Source of the DNA: Rhodanobacter sp. C03
Lineage (GTDB): Bacteria > Pseudomonadota > Gammaproteobacteria > Xanthomonadales > Rhodanobacteraceae
Length of the DNA: 64,000 nucleotides
Direction of reading: 5' to 3'
Assembly (NCBI RefSeq): GCF_002001175.1
Contig: NZ_MUNT01000007.1
Span: forward strand, 124,001-188,000
Shown here piece after piece: positions 8,170-17,663 of this stretch. A program made the position numbers and the translations under genes. Under the pieces are notes generated by a model. It did no database searches, had not been told where the DNA came from, and saw only the letters and a list, made by a program, of their open reading frames with translations. Position 1 is the stretch's first letter. Each line of letters opens with the position of its first letter.

Positions 8170-10635
8170 ATGAATGCTTCAGTGCCTCCCACTATTCGTG
8201 CTGCACCGTGGATCCTGCTCATTGCCGGGTTCCTTTTGTTTATCGCCGGTTTCATGGTCAACACGATGTGGGCCAAGATCACATGGACGCCTACGTTGCT
8301 GCTGGCGGGACTGGGAATCGCTTCTCTGATGCTGGCGGTTGTCGCGAGCAGGCTCTTCAGATGTCGGCTGGCAACATCTGCAGCGATCGTCTGGCTGTTC
8401 GGACTGACTTATTTCGCGGGTATTGCAGCCGTACTGTCCGTGGCGATGATCACCATCGCGGCGATTGCTGTAGGAAGCTGTTTTGTTGAGGAAGATCGGA
8501 ATGCCCGACTTCCGCTTTCAATTCTTGCCGGGCTTGCGGTTCTTTGTGGAGTTACTGGATGGCTGTTGCCGTTCCCGGTTCACGGCCATGCAGCTTACGT
8601 GCTGGTTTTGCTGCTCATCGTCGTGTTCCGTCGCCGCGCAGTAGTCAACGCGTTGCGGCCGCTCAGGGAATCCTGGTCGGATGCGGTGGCAGGCGCACCT
8701 CGAGTTGCGGCGTTGGCAGTGCTGGTGATGGGCGTGGTCTCGACCTGCGCGTGGGTCCCCACCATTCACTATGACGATCTGGCCTATCACCTCGGTCTGC
8801 CCTACCAGCTGCAGGGATTGGGCTATTACCGGATGGATGCCGGGTCTCGCGTATGGGCGCTTTCCGCGTGGGCTGGCGATGTCCTGCAGGGGATTGTGCA
8901 AGTCATCGCGGGAGTTGAATCCCGTGGTGCGGTTGACACATTGTGGCTTGTACTCACGGCAACACTCATGTGGAGTCTCGGCGGAGCGCTGAACCTGAGT
9001 TCCATGATGCGCTGGTTTGCGGTTGCCATCTACGCAAGTGTGCCCTTGACCGCTGACACGCTCACCGGAATGCAGACAGAGGGAGCAACGGCCGCGATAG
9101 CTGTGGGTGTGGCGTTGCTGATCCAGCAAGCATTGGCACCCAGTCGTCGGCTGCTTGTGTTGCTGGCCCTGCTTTTCGGTTTGTTGCTGGGGTTGAAGGT
9201 GAGCAACCTGATGATCGCCGGTCCGCTCGGATTGTGGCTGCTCTGGCAATGGAGATGGCGCTTTCCGTGGCGTGCCTTGCCGCTAGCGGTGTTGACGGTG
9301 TTTTTGGTGGGCGGCTCAAGTTATCTCTACGCATATTTGCTGGCAAACAATCCCGTACTGCCGATATTCAACAACTTCTTTCACTCGGTGTATTACCCGC
9401 CAGTCAGTTTTCACGATCTGCACTGGGACACGGGATTCCACTGGAACATTCTCTGGCAGCTCGTCTTCCACACCACGAATTACATCGAGGGTGGCTATAA
9501 CGATGGGGTGGCCGGTTTTGCATTGATTGCCTTGCTGGGAAGCTTGCTGATTGCACTTTTCCGTCGGGACACGCGAGCCATGGCGCTGGTCGCGACTGCG
9601 GCGTTTCTTCTCCCGCTGACCCAAATCCAGTATTTGCGCTATGCGGAACCGGCGATGGCATTGTTGATGCCAGTCATGCTCAGTGGTGTGCCGCTTGTCG
9701 ATTGGAGAAGGCTGCGTGCGCGCACCGTGCCGATGCTGCTGGTGGCACTGGTGCTTGTCGACCTTGCGTACGCTGCCAACGCAAATTGGCAAATGCGAAA
9801 TGGCGTACTGCAGGATTTGCTGGCCGACGGCCAGTCGGCTGTCATCGCCAAATACGCGCCGACACGTGTGATGGCCAAATTTATCCGGGTCGCCTATGGA
9901 GAACAGGCGCGGACCTTGATGCTCGATGATCGAAGCCCATTTGCTGCCGAACTCGCGGGTAATGCCTTCGTGACAAATTGGTACGATCTTGAATTGTCCA
10001 CACTAGCCAGTGGGGCGAATGGGGATGTCAGTGGCGCAAAATGGGCGGCCGTCTTCGATCGCAGTGGCGCCGACCTGATCACCCTGGCGACCGACATGCA
10101 CACGCAGGCGCTGGACGCAGCCATTGAAAAGACCGGGGGCGTCAAGGTCCGCACCGAAGACAAGATTGAGCTGTGGGAACTGCATCGAGGCAAGCCGGGA
10201 ACTGTGGTGCCTATAGCTCCCTATGGGGTCAATATCACCTTTGACACATCTGCGGCACCGGCAACGTCAACCATTGCGCATGCTGATTTGACGTTCGGCT
10301 GCGTCGCGAAGGATGTTCCCATTGTCATCAGCTGGAAGCTGACCAGGGAAGACAAGTCATCCTGGCAACGCTCCGAGTGGATAAATTGCAACCCCGCGGG
10401 AACGGCCGGGATTTCGCTGGACCAGCCGATTGCCGGCAAACTCGAAGGAATGACGATCACCGCCAGTCCAGCCACGCCTGTGGATCTGCACCTGCAATCG
10501 ACCGCGACAAATGCCTGGTTCGGCGCCGACCTGTCGTACGATCGGGATCTGGCCCTCCAGTGGCGCAGCAACATAGTCACCCGGGTAAAAGCCTGGAATC
10601 AGCAGCGGCTCCAAGCGCGGAAGGCGAAGCGATGA
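8170..10635 (+). CDS. Large multi-pass membrane protein, probable GT-C-fold glycosyltransferase
   Basis: 821 residues, about twelve or more hydrophobic segments in the first 560 and a soluble periplasmic-like C-terminal part of about 220. The first large loop has IHYDDLAYHLGLPYQLQ, an Asp pair placed as in GT-C (PMT/ArnT-like) enzymes. The gene overlaps gtrA by ATGA. GT-C + GtrA + GT2 is the layout of glycan side-branch modification cassettes, in which the GT2 makes a polyprenyl-phosphate sugar, GtrA flips it and the GT-C transfers it. Base composition of the 5.4-10.6 kb stretch looks lower in GC than the flanks, common for transferred surface-glycan genes. Confidence 0.7.
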   Translation: MNASVPPTIRAAPWILLIAGFLLFIAGFMVNTMWAKITWTPTLLLAGLGIASLMLAVVASRLFRCRLATSAAIVWLFGLTYFAGIAAVLSVAMITIAAIAVGSCFVEEDRNARLPLSILAGLAVLCGVTGWLLPFPVHGHAAYVLVLLLIVVFRRRAVVNALRPLRESWSDAVAGAPRVAALAVLVMGVVSTCAWVPTIHYDDLAYHLGLPYQLQGLGYYRMDAGSRVWALSAWAGDVLQGIVQVIAGVESRGAVDTLWLVLTATLMWSLGGALNLSSMMRWFAVAIYASVPLTADTLTGMQTEGATAAIAVGVALLIQQALAPSRRLLVLLALLFGLLLGLKVSNLMIAGPLGLWLLWQWRWRFPWRALPLAVLTVFLVGGSSYLYAYLLANNPVLPIFNNFFHSVYYPPVSFHDLHWDTGFHWNILWQLVFHTTNYIEGGYNDGVAGFALIALLGSLLIALFRRDTRAMALVATAAFLLPLTQIQYLRYAEPAMALLMPVMLSGVPLVDWRRLRARTVPMLLVALVLVDLAYAANANWQMRNGVLQDLLADGQSAVIAKYAPTRVMAKFIRVAYGEQARTLMLDDRSPFAAELAGNAFVTNWYDLELSTLASGANGDVSGAKWAAVFDRSGADLITLATDMHTQALDAAIEKTGGVKVRTEDKIELWELHRGKPGTVVPIAPYGVNITFDTSAAPATSTIAHADLTFGCVAKDVPIVISWKLTREDKSSWQRSEWINCNPAGTAGISLDQPIAGKLEGMTITASPATPVDLHLQSTATNAWFGADLSYDRDLALQWRSNIVTRVKAWNQQRLQARKAKR

Positions 10636-11015
10636 GCATCGTCCGTCAGGGAATCAGCTTTCTTTTTATCGGGGGTTGCCTGGTACTGGTCGACTGGGGA
10701 GTTTTTGTGGCCCTGAGCGCGTCGGGTGTGCAAACTCCGGTTGCCAATGTTGCGGGAAGAATCGTGGGCGCTTTGCTGGGTTTCGTGGCGAATGGCCGGT
10801 TCACGTTCGGATCGGAGGGTTCGGCCCGGCTGGGCGGAAAGCGCTTTGCGCGCTTCGCTGCACTGTGGCTGGTGATGACGCTGATAAGTACCGTTCTTGT
10901 CGGGGAGGCGGCCACCCGCCTCAGCCTGCAGATTGCATGGCTCGGCAAGCCGCTGGTCGAGGGCGTGCTTGCCATTCTGAGCTTTCTCGTTTCCCGCCAT
11001 TGGGTGTATCGCTGA
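10632..11015 (+). CDS. GtrA family small membrane protein (putative polyprenyl-phosphate sugar flippase)
   Basis: 127 residues with four hydrophobic segments. It opens with RQGISFLFIGG and contains NVAGRIVGALLGFVANGRFTF, matching the GtrA family (pattern N..R...FxxNrxwtF). ATG 10632 overlaps the preceding TGA (ATGA) and is the right start: the open frame upstream of it only reads through the previous gene. In serotype-converting phages GtrA moves the GtrB product across the inner membrane; the next gene is that GtrB-type partner. Confidence 0.88.
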   Translation: MSIVRQGISFLFIGGCLVLVDWGVFVALSASGVQTPVANVAGRIVGALLGFVANGRFTFGSEGSARLGGKRFARFAALWLVMTLISTVLVGEAATRLSLQIAWLGKPLVEGVLAILSFLVSRHWVYR

Positions 11016-11017
11016 GC

Positions 11018-12004
11018 ATGAGCGCCAACATGAATCCACGCATCGCGGTAGTCATACCTTGTTTCCGCGTAAGTGCCCAGATTCTTGGAGTAATCCAGCG
11101 TATCGGCCCCGAGGTCGGCTGGATCATCATCGTCGATGATGCTTGCCCGGAACATAGCGGGGACATCGTCGAGCAACAGTGTCGTGATCCGCGGGTATCG
11201 ATCATTCGGCACTCGCAGAATCTTGGCGTGGGTGGGGCAGTGATGACCGGCTACGCGGCTGCTTGCAATCTTCCGGCAGAGGCAGTCGTGAAACTGGATG
11301 GTGACGGTCAGATGGATCCGGCACTGATTCCAAGGCTGGCAAGCCCCCTGCTCAGAGGGCGGGCAGACTATGTCAAGGGCAACCGCTTCTATCGCGTTTC
11401 GGATGTATCGGGAATGCCGACTGTACGCTTGATCGGGAATGGTGCGCTGTCATTCCTGACCAAGCTTTCCTCCGGTTACTGGCAGCTGTTCGATCCTACC
11501 AATGGCTTCACGGCGATTCATCGCGCGATGCTTTCCGAGTTGCAGTTCGAACACATTGCCAAACGGTATTTCTTCGAATCGGATCTGCTGTATCACCTCA
11601 ATCAGCTGCGCGCGGTTGTCACCGAAATGCCGATGAGTGCGTCTTACGGCGACGAGTCGTCAAGTCTCCGGCCGATGCGGATGATTGCTCCCTTTTTGCG
11701 CGGCAATCTGCGGAATTTCAGCCGGAGATTGATTTACAGTTATTTCCTGCGCGGATTCTCTGCGGCCTCGATGGAACTTTTGATAGGGTTCCCGCTGCTG
11801 CTGTTCGGTCTCATATTTGGCGCCTGTCGCTGGTGGGCCTCGCTGGTCGATCACGCACCAGCGACGGCGGGTACGGTCATGCTGGCTGCGCTGCCGATCA
11901 TTCTTGGGACCCAGCTGCTGTTGTCGTGGCTGAATTTCGATGTCGCGGCAGAACCACGGCATCCCGTACATGCGTTGCTGAGCAATCGCGCCCGCACCGA
12001 ATAA
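11018..12004 (+). CDS. Glycosyltransferase family 2, polyprenyl-phosphate sugar transferase type
   Basis: 328 residues from ATG 11018 (a second ATG at 11030 is possible). The domain starts IAVVIPCFRV and has WIIIVDDACPEHSGD and VVKLDGDGQMDP, the donor-binding Asp residues of DPM1/GtrB/ArnC-like enzymes. Two hydrophobic segments at about 250-310 anchor it in the membrane. It lies two bases after gtrA. It probably loads a sugar from a nucleotide donor onto undecaprenyl phosphate for the GT-C partner upstream; sugar identity unknown. Confidence 0.85.
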   Translation: MSANMNPRIAVVIPCFRVSAQILGVIQRIGPEVGWIIIVDDACPEHSGDIVEQQCRDPRVSIIRHSQNLGVGGAVMTGYAAACNLPAEAVVKLDGDGQMDPALIPRLASPLLRGRADYVKGNRFYRVSDVSGMPTVRLIGNGALSFLTKLSSGYWQLFDPTNGFTAIHRAMLSELQFEHIAKRYFFESDLLYHLNQLRAVVTEMPMSASYGDESSSLRPMRMIAPFLRGNLRNFSRRLIYSYFLRGFSAASMELLIGFPLLLFGLIFGACRWWASLVDHAPATAGTVMLAALPIILGTQLLLSWLNFDVAAEPRHPVHALLSNRARTE

Positions 12005-12057
12005 TGCATCCTGTGATGCTTTAAAAAGACAAGTCGTAGGCTTCCATCCGGATTTTC

Positions 12058-13161
12058 ATGAACCAGAAACATATTCTCTGCATCGTCGGTACCCGCCCTG
12101 AGGGCATCAAGATGGCGCCCCTGATCAAGGCGCTCAAGCGAGAGCCGTGGGCGCGGGTGACCGTGCTGGCCACGGCGCAACACCGGGGACTGCTGGATCA
12201 GGTGTTGTCGCTGTTCGATATTCGGCCGGATGTGGATCTGGACATCATGCGCGCCAATCAGGCGCTGCCTGAGTTGACCGCGCGGCTGATCACGGCGCTG
12301 GATGAAAAGTTCGCCGAGCTTTCACCCGACGTGGTGCTCGCCCAGGGCGATACCACCACGGTGATGACCGCTGCACTGGTGGCGTTCTATCGGCGTATCC
12401 CGTTCGGGCACGTCGAGGCCGGTCTTCGTACGCACGATCTGGATAACCCGTTCCCCGAGGAGATGAACCGATTGGTGGCGGGCCATCTGGCCAAGTGGCA
12501 TTTCGTGCCGACCGAACGCTCGCGACAGAACCTGATGCGCGAGGGAATCGCCGCCAGCGCGATCCACGTCACCGGCAATACGGTGATCGATGCGCTGCTC
12601 GAAGTCGCTGCGACCGACTGGCCGCTGGATATTCCGCTGGATCCCAGCAAGCGGCTGGTCCTGGTCACGGCGCATCGTCGGGAAAATTTCGGTGAGCCGT
12701 TCCGTGCGATCTGTCGCGCGATCCGTCAGTTGGTCGATCGCTACGCGGATATCGAAGTGGTTTATCCGGTGCACCCGAATCCGAATGTGCAGTCCACGGC
12801 GCACGAATTGCTTGGTGGCCATCCGCGCATCCGTCTGTGTGATCCGCTGGATTACGCACCGTTCGTGGAGGCACAGAAGCGCGCCTATCTGATTTTGACC
12901 GACTCGGGTGGCGTGCAGGAGGAGGCCCCTGCGCTTGGCAGACCCGTGCTGGTATTGCGCACGGAGACCGAGCGCCCGGAAGCAGTCGATGAGGGTGTGG
13001 TACGGCTGGTCGGTACCGACGAGGGCCGCATTGTGGCGGAGGCTTCGCGATTGCTGGATAGTGAAGAGGCCTATCACGAGATGGCGCGTGGTGTTTCGCC
13101 TTATGGCGATGGGCATGCGGCACAACGCATTGTCGCTGTGCTGCGCGAAGCACTCGGTTAA
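12058..13161 (+). CDS. wecB: UDP-N-acetylglucosamine 2-epimerase (non-hydrolysing)
   Basis: 367 residues, full family length. It starts ILCIVGTRPEGIKMAPL and has GHVEAGLRT, PFPEEMNR, VLVTAHRRENFG and LTDSGGVQEEAPALGRPVL, all diagnostic of WecB/MnaA. It makes UDP-ManNAc from UDP-GlcNAc in the cytoplasm for use in surface glycans (enterobacterial-antigen type units, teichoic-acid-like linkage units). It is the last gene of the compact plus-strand run; a 254-base gap with no clear gene follows. Confidence 0.95.
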   Translation: MNQKHILCIVGTRPEGIKMAPLIKALKREPWARVTVLATAQHRGLLDQVLSLFDIRPDVDLDIMRANQALPELTARLITALDEKFAELSPDVVLAQGDTTTVMTAALVAFYRRIPFGHVEAGLRTHDLDNPFPEEMNRLVAGHLAKWHFVPTERSRQNLMREGIAASAIHVTGNTVIDALLEVAATDWPLDIPLDPSKRLVLVTAHRRENFGEPFRAICRAIRQLVDRYADIEVVYPVHPNPNVQSTAHELLGGHPRIRLCDPLDYAPFVEAQKRAYLILTDSGGVQEEAPALGRPVLVLRTETERPEAVDEGVVRLVGTDEGRIVAEASRLLDSEEAYHEMARGVSPYGDGHAAQRIVAVLREALG

Positions 13162-13415
13162 CCGGTCTCACCTGAACGATATCCGGGCATGATGTGATGG
13201 TGGTCGGGCATGACCCATGTCTGTGTGGAGCGCGCCATCATTGACATGTTGGCAAATGACTCATCTGACACCGTTTTGGACAAGGCGCAGGCTGTTCCCT
13301 GACAGTGTCTCGCAACATGGTTGGTGATTGCGGTAACGGATCCGCTCCTGAGCGTGGACGGTATTTTCATGCGGTCTTGCCAGCTTGAAGACTGCTTCAC
13401 GGAGTAAGGAACTGA

Positions 13416-15218
13416 ATGACAACGCGATCATGCATTGGCATCTCGGCAGCGGTTCTTGTCATTTTCCTGGCAAGTGTCGTCCTGGTGTGGTGGCTTGACC
13501 CCGCCTTGCATGCATCGTTTGATGCTGGATTGCTCTGGCGCAATGCGCTGCCGGTGTTCCTGCTCATCCTGATGATTTACGGTTTGAGCAGCCGTGTCCT
13601 GCTTTCCCTTGTAATCGGCGGTGGCATCACTCGGCTTGTATTTGAAGTGAATGCGATCAAGCAGCTCAACATGGGCCAGCCCCTGCTGCCGGGTGACCTG
13701 CTGTTGGGGAATCAGGTAATTCACAACATCGGGTTTTTCGCGCATTACACCGGCCATCGACTCGTTCTTCTGCTATTCGCCGCGCTCCTGTTTGCCGCAG
13801 TTTTGTGGGCGATCTGGCGCATGGAGCGCCATTCGCAGCGGCTTCGCTGGATGCCGCGTTTACTGTGGGCGTCATTGGCGCTGGTAGCCCTCATCACGCT
13901 CTATCGGGGCGATGGTCCCTGGCAGAGAGTGTACGCAGACGAGGGGCTGCCTGGTTTCCAGCTGTGGTACTCGGTCGCAAGCGTGCAGCGGGTCGGCTTC
14001 ATGGCGGAATTCGTCAGGATGTCACAGGAGTCGCGGGTAAGGCTTCCTCGGGGCGACCAGATGCTCGTTGCCCGCTTCGCCCAGAGTCACGCTGACGATC
14101 TGAGTGCTCGCATGACACGCAAGCCTCCCACAGAGCTTCCCGATATCGTGGTGGTGCAGAGCGAGGCCTTCTTCGATCCGGGTGTCTTGAACGGTATCGA
14201 TTTCGGAGAGTTTGTGCCGAATTTCGAGCACCTTGCCGCGACAGGCATCACCGGAAGCCTGACCACGCCAACCTACGGCGGTGGCACGATCCGCACGGAG
14301 TTCGAGACGCTGACCGGTTACCCGATGCAGGCGTTTCCCGCCATCGCATACCCGTATTACGGACTGGCTAGCCAGTGGATGCCAAGCGTTCCGCATCGGC
14401 TTGAAGCCTTTGGTTACTCGACCACGCTGTTTCACCCGTACCGTGGCAGTTTCTGGAATCGTCGAGAGACGATGCCTGCGCTGGGGTTTCAGCACACTTA
14501 TTACTTAAAGCAATTTGGTGATGCGGCGCGTGCCGGTGAATTCATATCGGATCGCGCTTTGTTCGATTTCGTGCTGGCGCATCTCGACGAGGCCGCGACC
14601 AGCCCGCAGTACGCCATGGCAATCACGATGGAAAATCATGGGCCGTGGGATTTCGATGCCGGTGCTCTGACCAGCCTGTTGAATGGACGTCCATTGCCGC
14701 ATGGCCTGTCGGCAAAGGGTACGGAGGAAATGACGTATTACCTCGCCCATCTGGTCAATGGCGATCAGGCACTCGGCGATTTCGCCAAACGGCTGCTGGC
14801 GCGGCCGCGCTGGACGATACTGGTGTTCTACGGTGACCATCTGCCGGCGCTTCCGCACGCGTTCACCGATCTGGGTTTCGATGATGGTCGCCCGGATATC
14901 GAAGAGCACACCCGCTATATGCTGCTGTCCAACCGGCCGCTCAATTCGCGAAAGCTCGACCTCAACGCCTACGACCTTCCGGGCTTGCTGTTCGATACGG
15001 TGGGATTGCCCGAGGATGGTTATCTCGCACTGGCGTCCACCATTCGGCACGTCTGGGCGCAAGACGACTACCAGCATGGGTCGGAGTATGGCCAGATCCA
15101 GTTCAATGCCGCACAGCTGGAAGTGGCTTGTCGCCACAAACTGGATGCAGCGGGGAAATGCGGCGATGGGAATCCGGGCGGCCAGCGTGCACCGAAATCG
15201 GCGTCTGAGGGTGGTTGA
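13416..15218 (+). CDS. LtaS/OpgB-like phosphotransferase, alkaline phosphatase superfamily (copy A)
   Basis: 600 residues. About five membrane segments (first near residues 8-28) precede a periplasmic sulfatase-fold domain from about 240. It has the metal ligand in VVVQSEAFFDP, the expected Thr nucleophile in YGGGTIRTEFE and the metal ligands in FYGDHLPAL. The ribosome binding site (aagga, 13406-13410) fits ATG 13416. LtaS and OpgB move glycerol phosphate from phosphatidylglycerol, while related EptA moves phosphoethanolamine. Inside a glycan cluster this would decorate the polymer with such a group. It is a close paralogue of the gene at 17657, with long identical blocks. Confidence 0.88.
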   Translation: MTTRSCIGISAAVLVIFLASVVLVWWLDPALHASFDAGLLWRNALPVFLLILMIYGLSSRVLLSLVIGGGITRLVFEVNAIKQLNMGQPLLPGDLLLGNQVIHNIGFFAHYTGHRLVLLLFAALLFAAVLWAIWRMERHSQRLRWMPRLLWASLALVALITLYRGDGPWQRVYADEGLPGFQLWYSVASVQRVGFMAEFVRMSQESRVRLPRGDQMLVARFAQSHADDLSARMTRKPPTELPDIVVVQSEAFFDPGVLNGIDFGEFVPNFEHLAATGITGSLTTPTYGGGTIRTEFETLTGYPMQAFPAIAYPYYGLASQWMPSVPHRLEAFGYSTTLFHPYRGSFWNRRETMPALGFQHTYYLKQFGDAARAGEFISDRALFDFVLAHLDEAATSPQYAMAITMENHGPWDFDAGALTSLLNGRPLPHGLSAKGTEEMTYYLAHLVNGDQALGDFAKRLLARPRWTILVFYGDHLPALPHAFTDLGFDDGRPDIEEHTRYMLLSNRPLNSRKLDLNAYDLPGLLFDTVGLPEDGYLALASTIRHVWAQDDYQHGSEYGQIQFNAAQLEVACRHKLDAAGKCGDGNPGGQRAPKSASEGG

Positions 15219-15281
15219 GGCGACGCATGATCCACTCGCATCGGACAACGGGACGGTGCTTGACGTTCATCGGGTCGTGCA

Positions 15282-17018
15282 ATGATTGACCGCAGAATCA
15301 CTGCTGCTGTCGAACGAGGATTCAGGATGGTTACGTCATTTGTGCTGGACGAAGGTGTAGCGGATCTGCGAATAGTTTCGATGAAACCGATGGAGGGACC
15401 TCGCCCTGATGCTGTTGCGAGGTTCGCCGGGCGTTGGCGCTTCGCGCGCGTGGCGCATGCCCGTCTGCGGCGATCCATTCACGGTCCGCAGGCGGATTTC
15501 AAGGCATTCGCTGACCAGCAGGCACCGATGGCTGATCGCTGGATTGAGTTTCCGCACATACCTCAACGCGAGCGTGGACTGGTCATGCAGGCCGGCGAAT
15601 GCCTGCAACTCCCTGCCTTGACTGCACCGCGCGAACCGATCCTGTGGATGCGCTGCCTGCGCGGCGTACCACAGATCAGCGACGACGGACTTGATGTGGA
15701 AGTGTGGTGCGCATGCGATGGCGGGGAGGCACAGCGGCTGCTGTCCCATCGACTGGACAATACGCAGACGGCGGCCAGTCTGCGCGAGTTGTCGATCGAT
15801 CTGCCGGTACCGCTGGGTTGTCAGCTGCGCATCGAGGTTCGTTGCGGTGCCGGCCCGCTGGGGCAGCCGTCTGCGGATTGGCTGGGACTGCTCGGGTTGG
15901 TGGTGTGCGCGCGTGATGAATTCGACCTGCTGCGTGCCCGGACCCACCATGCATGGCGCCTGCAGAACGAAATTGCGCACTTCAGTCAGGTGTATTCGAA
16001 CGATTTTTACAGTGATCGGCATACCAACCGTCGTGCCAGCGTCGATGACAGCAGCCCGCGACGCGCGATGCCATCGCGCTCAGTCGATCAGGGTGTTGTC
16101 GAAGCGAGTCTGCGCGCGGCTTTGCATGACCATTTGCGGTGTGTAGAGCCGTTGGCTGGCGAAAACGCCTTTGCCTATGCCAATCGGATGCTGGCCATGG
16201 TCATTCCGGCACAGGCACCGGATTTTCCAGGGCGACTGCGCGCCTTGTCCGCGCAACATCCGGATCGGCCTTTGCGCATGCTTGCGCTATGTGCCGGCGA
16301 GGCGGCCATTGAAGGCAGCATTCTGGAGGCGGCCGGGGTACCGGTGGAGTTGTGTATCGTCGATGTCAACGCCGGTCTGCTCGATCAGGCGGTGATGCAT
16401 ATGCCCACGATGGTGACGGTGGATCGTGTGCTGGGAGATGCCAACGACATTGGCCCACAACTGGGCAAGTTCGATGTGGTGAACATCACTTCAGGCCTGC
16501 ATCATCTGGTGGAGCTGGAGCGTGTCCTGGCCGCGATCGCCGAGATTCTTTCGCCCGGCGGCGAGTTCTGGTTGATCGGCGAGCAGGTGGGCCGTAACGG
16601 CAATCGTCTATGGCCGGAAGCATGGGAGATCGCAAACAGGATCTTCGCTGCGTGGCCGGCGAGCAAACGCACGAATCACAATACGGGCAGGGTGGATGCC
16701 GAGATTCCGGATACGGATTTCTCGGCGGGCTGTTTTGAAGGCATCCGCAGCCAGGACATCATCGGACAACTCGAGCGGCATTTCCTTCCGGTCAACTGCT
16801 ATGTACGCAATGCCTTTCTCTGGCGCCTGGCTGACGTCGCGTACGCGGCGAACTTCGACCTGAATGATCGCGCCGATCGGGAACTTCTGATGCGGGCTGC
16901 GACAGAAGAGGCGATGCACTGGGCGCAAGGCGGGCGCGGCACCGAGATGCACGCGGTGTATCGCAGCAAGCGGGCCGGGCTGCTTGGCCTGCTGGCGGAA
17001 ACGCATGGTCCGCACTAG
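15282..17018 (+). CDS. Large SAM-dependent methyltransferase-domain protein
   Basis: 578 residues. The first 300 have no motif I recognise (beta-rich, possibly ligand-binding). Residues about 315-450 form a class I methyltransferase: RMLALCAGEAAIEGSILEAA (motif I), VELCIVDVNAGLLDQA (acidic end of beta 2), FDVVNITSGLHHLVELE and LSPGGEFWLIGE. The gene lies 63 bases after phosphotransferase copy A and probably shares its transcript. Its likely job is methyl capping of the glycan, as terminal methylation sets chain length in some ABC-exported O antigens; this is inference. A wrecked second copy lies at 19505-19740. Confidence 0.75.
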   Translation: MIDRRITAAVERGFRMVTSFVLDEGVADLRIVSMKPMEGPRPDAVARFAGRWRFARVAHARLRRSIHGPQADFKAFADQQAPMADRWIEFPHIPQRERGLVMQAGECLQLPALTAPREPILWMRCLRGVPQISDDGLDVEVWCACDGGEAQRLLSHRLDNTQTAASLRELSIDLPVPLGCQLRIEVRCGAGPLGQPSADWLGLLGLVVCARDEFDLLRARTHHAWRLQNEIAHFSQVYSNDFYSDRHTNRRASVDDSSPRRAMPSRSVDQGVVEASLRAALHDHLRCVEPLAGENAFAYANRMLAMVIPAQAPDFPGRLRALSAQHPDRPLRMLALCAGEAAIEGSILEAAGVPVELCIVDVNAGLLDQAVMHMPTMVTVDRVLGDANDIGPQLGKFDVVNITSGLHHLVELERVLAAIAEILSPGGEFWLIGEQVGRNGNRLWPEAWEIANRIFAAWPASKRTNHNTGRVDAEIPDTDFSAGCFEGIRSQDIIGQLERHFLPVNCYVRNAFLWRLADVAYAANFDLNDRADRELLMRAATEEAMHWAQGGRGTEMHAVYRSKRAGLLGLLAETHGPH

Positions 17019-17060
17019 CAGGTGACAGGGGTCGATTCGGGCTTGTGAACGGTAGCGCCA

Positions 17061-17663
17061 TTATTTAGACGGCTCATCTCGTCGTTTCCTGCACGCCAGA
17101 CTGTTGCCGGTGATTTCAGCCAGCGCGTCATCGGTTTTGATCATGTAGCAGGTAGGGTTGTTCTTGTGCCGTTGCAGCTCGGCGGGGAGCGTCTGCGGCA
17201 TCTTCACGATCGCATCGCTGAACGACGGCAGGTGGTCGCCGAAGTGGACGATCACGGTGGGTTCGGAACGCTTGAGAAAATCGTTCTCGAGTTGGGTCAT
17301 GCCTTCGTCCGAGGACTGCAGACGGGACAGGTATGTGCTCAGGTTGAGCTCCTGCTTGGCCGGCAATGCGGGCAGCAGGCCCTGGTTGAACGGAGCCGGC
17401 AACGAGGCGAGCGGCTTGTCGTCGTGCGGGCCGTGCTGCTCCAGCGTGAGGATCATGAAGAACACCGGCTGGCCCGGTTTCTTGATCTTGTCGTAGACGC
17501 GCTTGGCTGCCGCGAACATCTGGGCATCGGTGGTATGCCACATCGTCAAGCCCAGATCGTTGATGTCGTAGAACTGGTCGAAACTGATACGATTTGAGTT
17601 ATCCAAACGCCGGATGTGCGTTTCTACGGAATTGGAAGTTGTGGGATGGGGGACGGATGACAA
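17061..17663 (-). pseudogene. Orphan fragment of the divergent phosphotransferase gene (internal piece only)
   Basis: An open frame of 200 codons whose central 149 codons are a copy of the middle of the gene at 20762-22474. The copied part keeps ILTLEQHGPHDD and VIVHFGDHLPSF but lacks all membrane segments and the Thr-nucleophile region, so it cannot be an enzyme. The residues outside the copied block, SNRIS before and a short TDDALAEI-type tail after, do not match the parent gene. There is no sign of its own ribosome binding site. It is best treated as debris of a duplication. Confidence 0.8.
17137..17582 (-). repeat. 446-bp near-identical duplication, copy 1
   Basis: Matches 20985-21430 base for base in the same orientation, with three differences that I can find, all in the first 35 bases at the low-coordinate end. 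No terminal inverted repeats, target-site duplication or transposase gene is visible, so the block looks like copying by recombination or gene conversion rather than an insertion sequence. Confidence 0.93.

Noticed and set aside
17137..17582. 446-bp repeat as an insertion sequence
   Set aside because: No terminal inverted repeats, no target duplication and no transposase; it is plainly the middle of a neighbouring gene.
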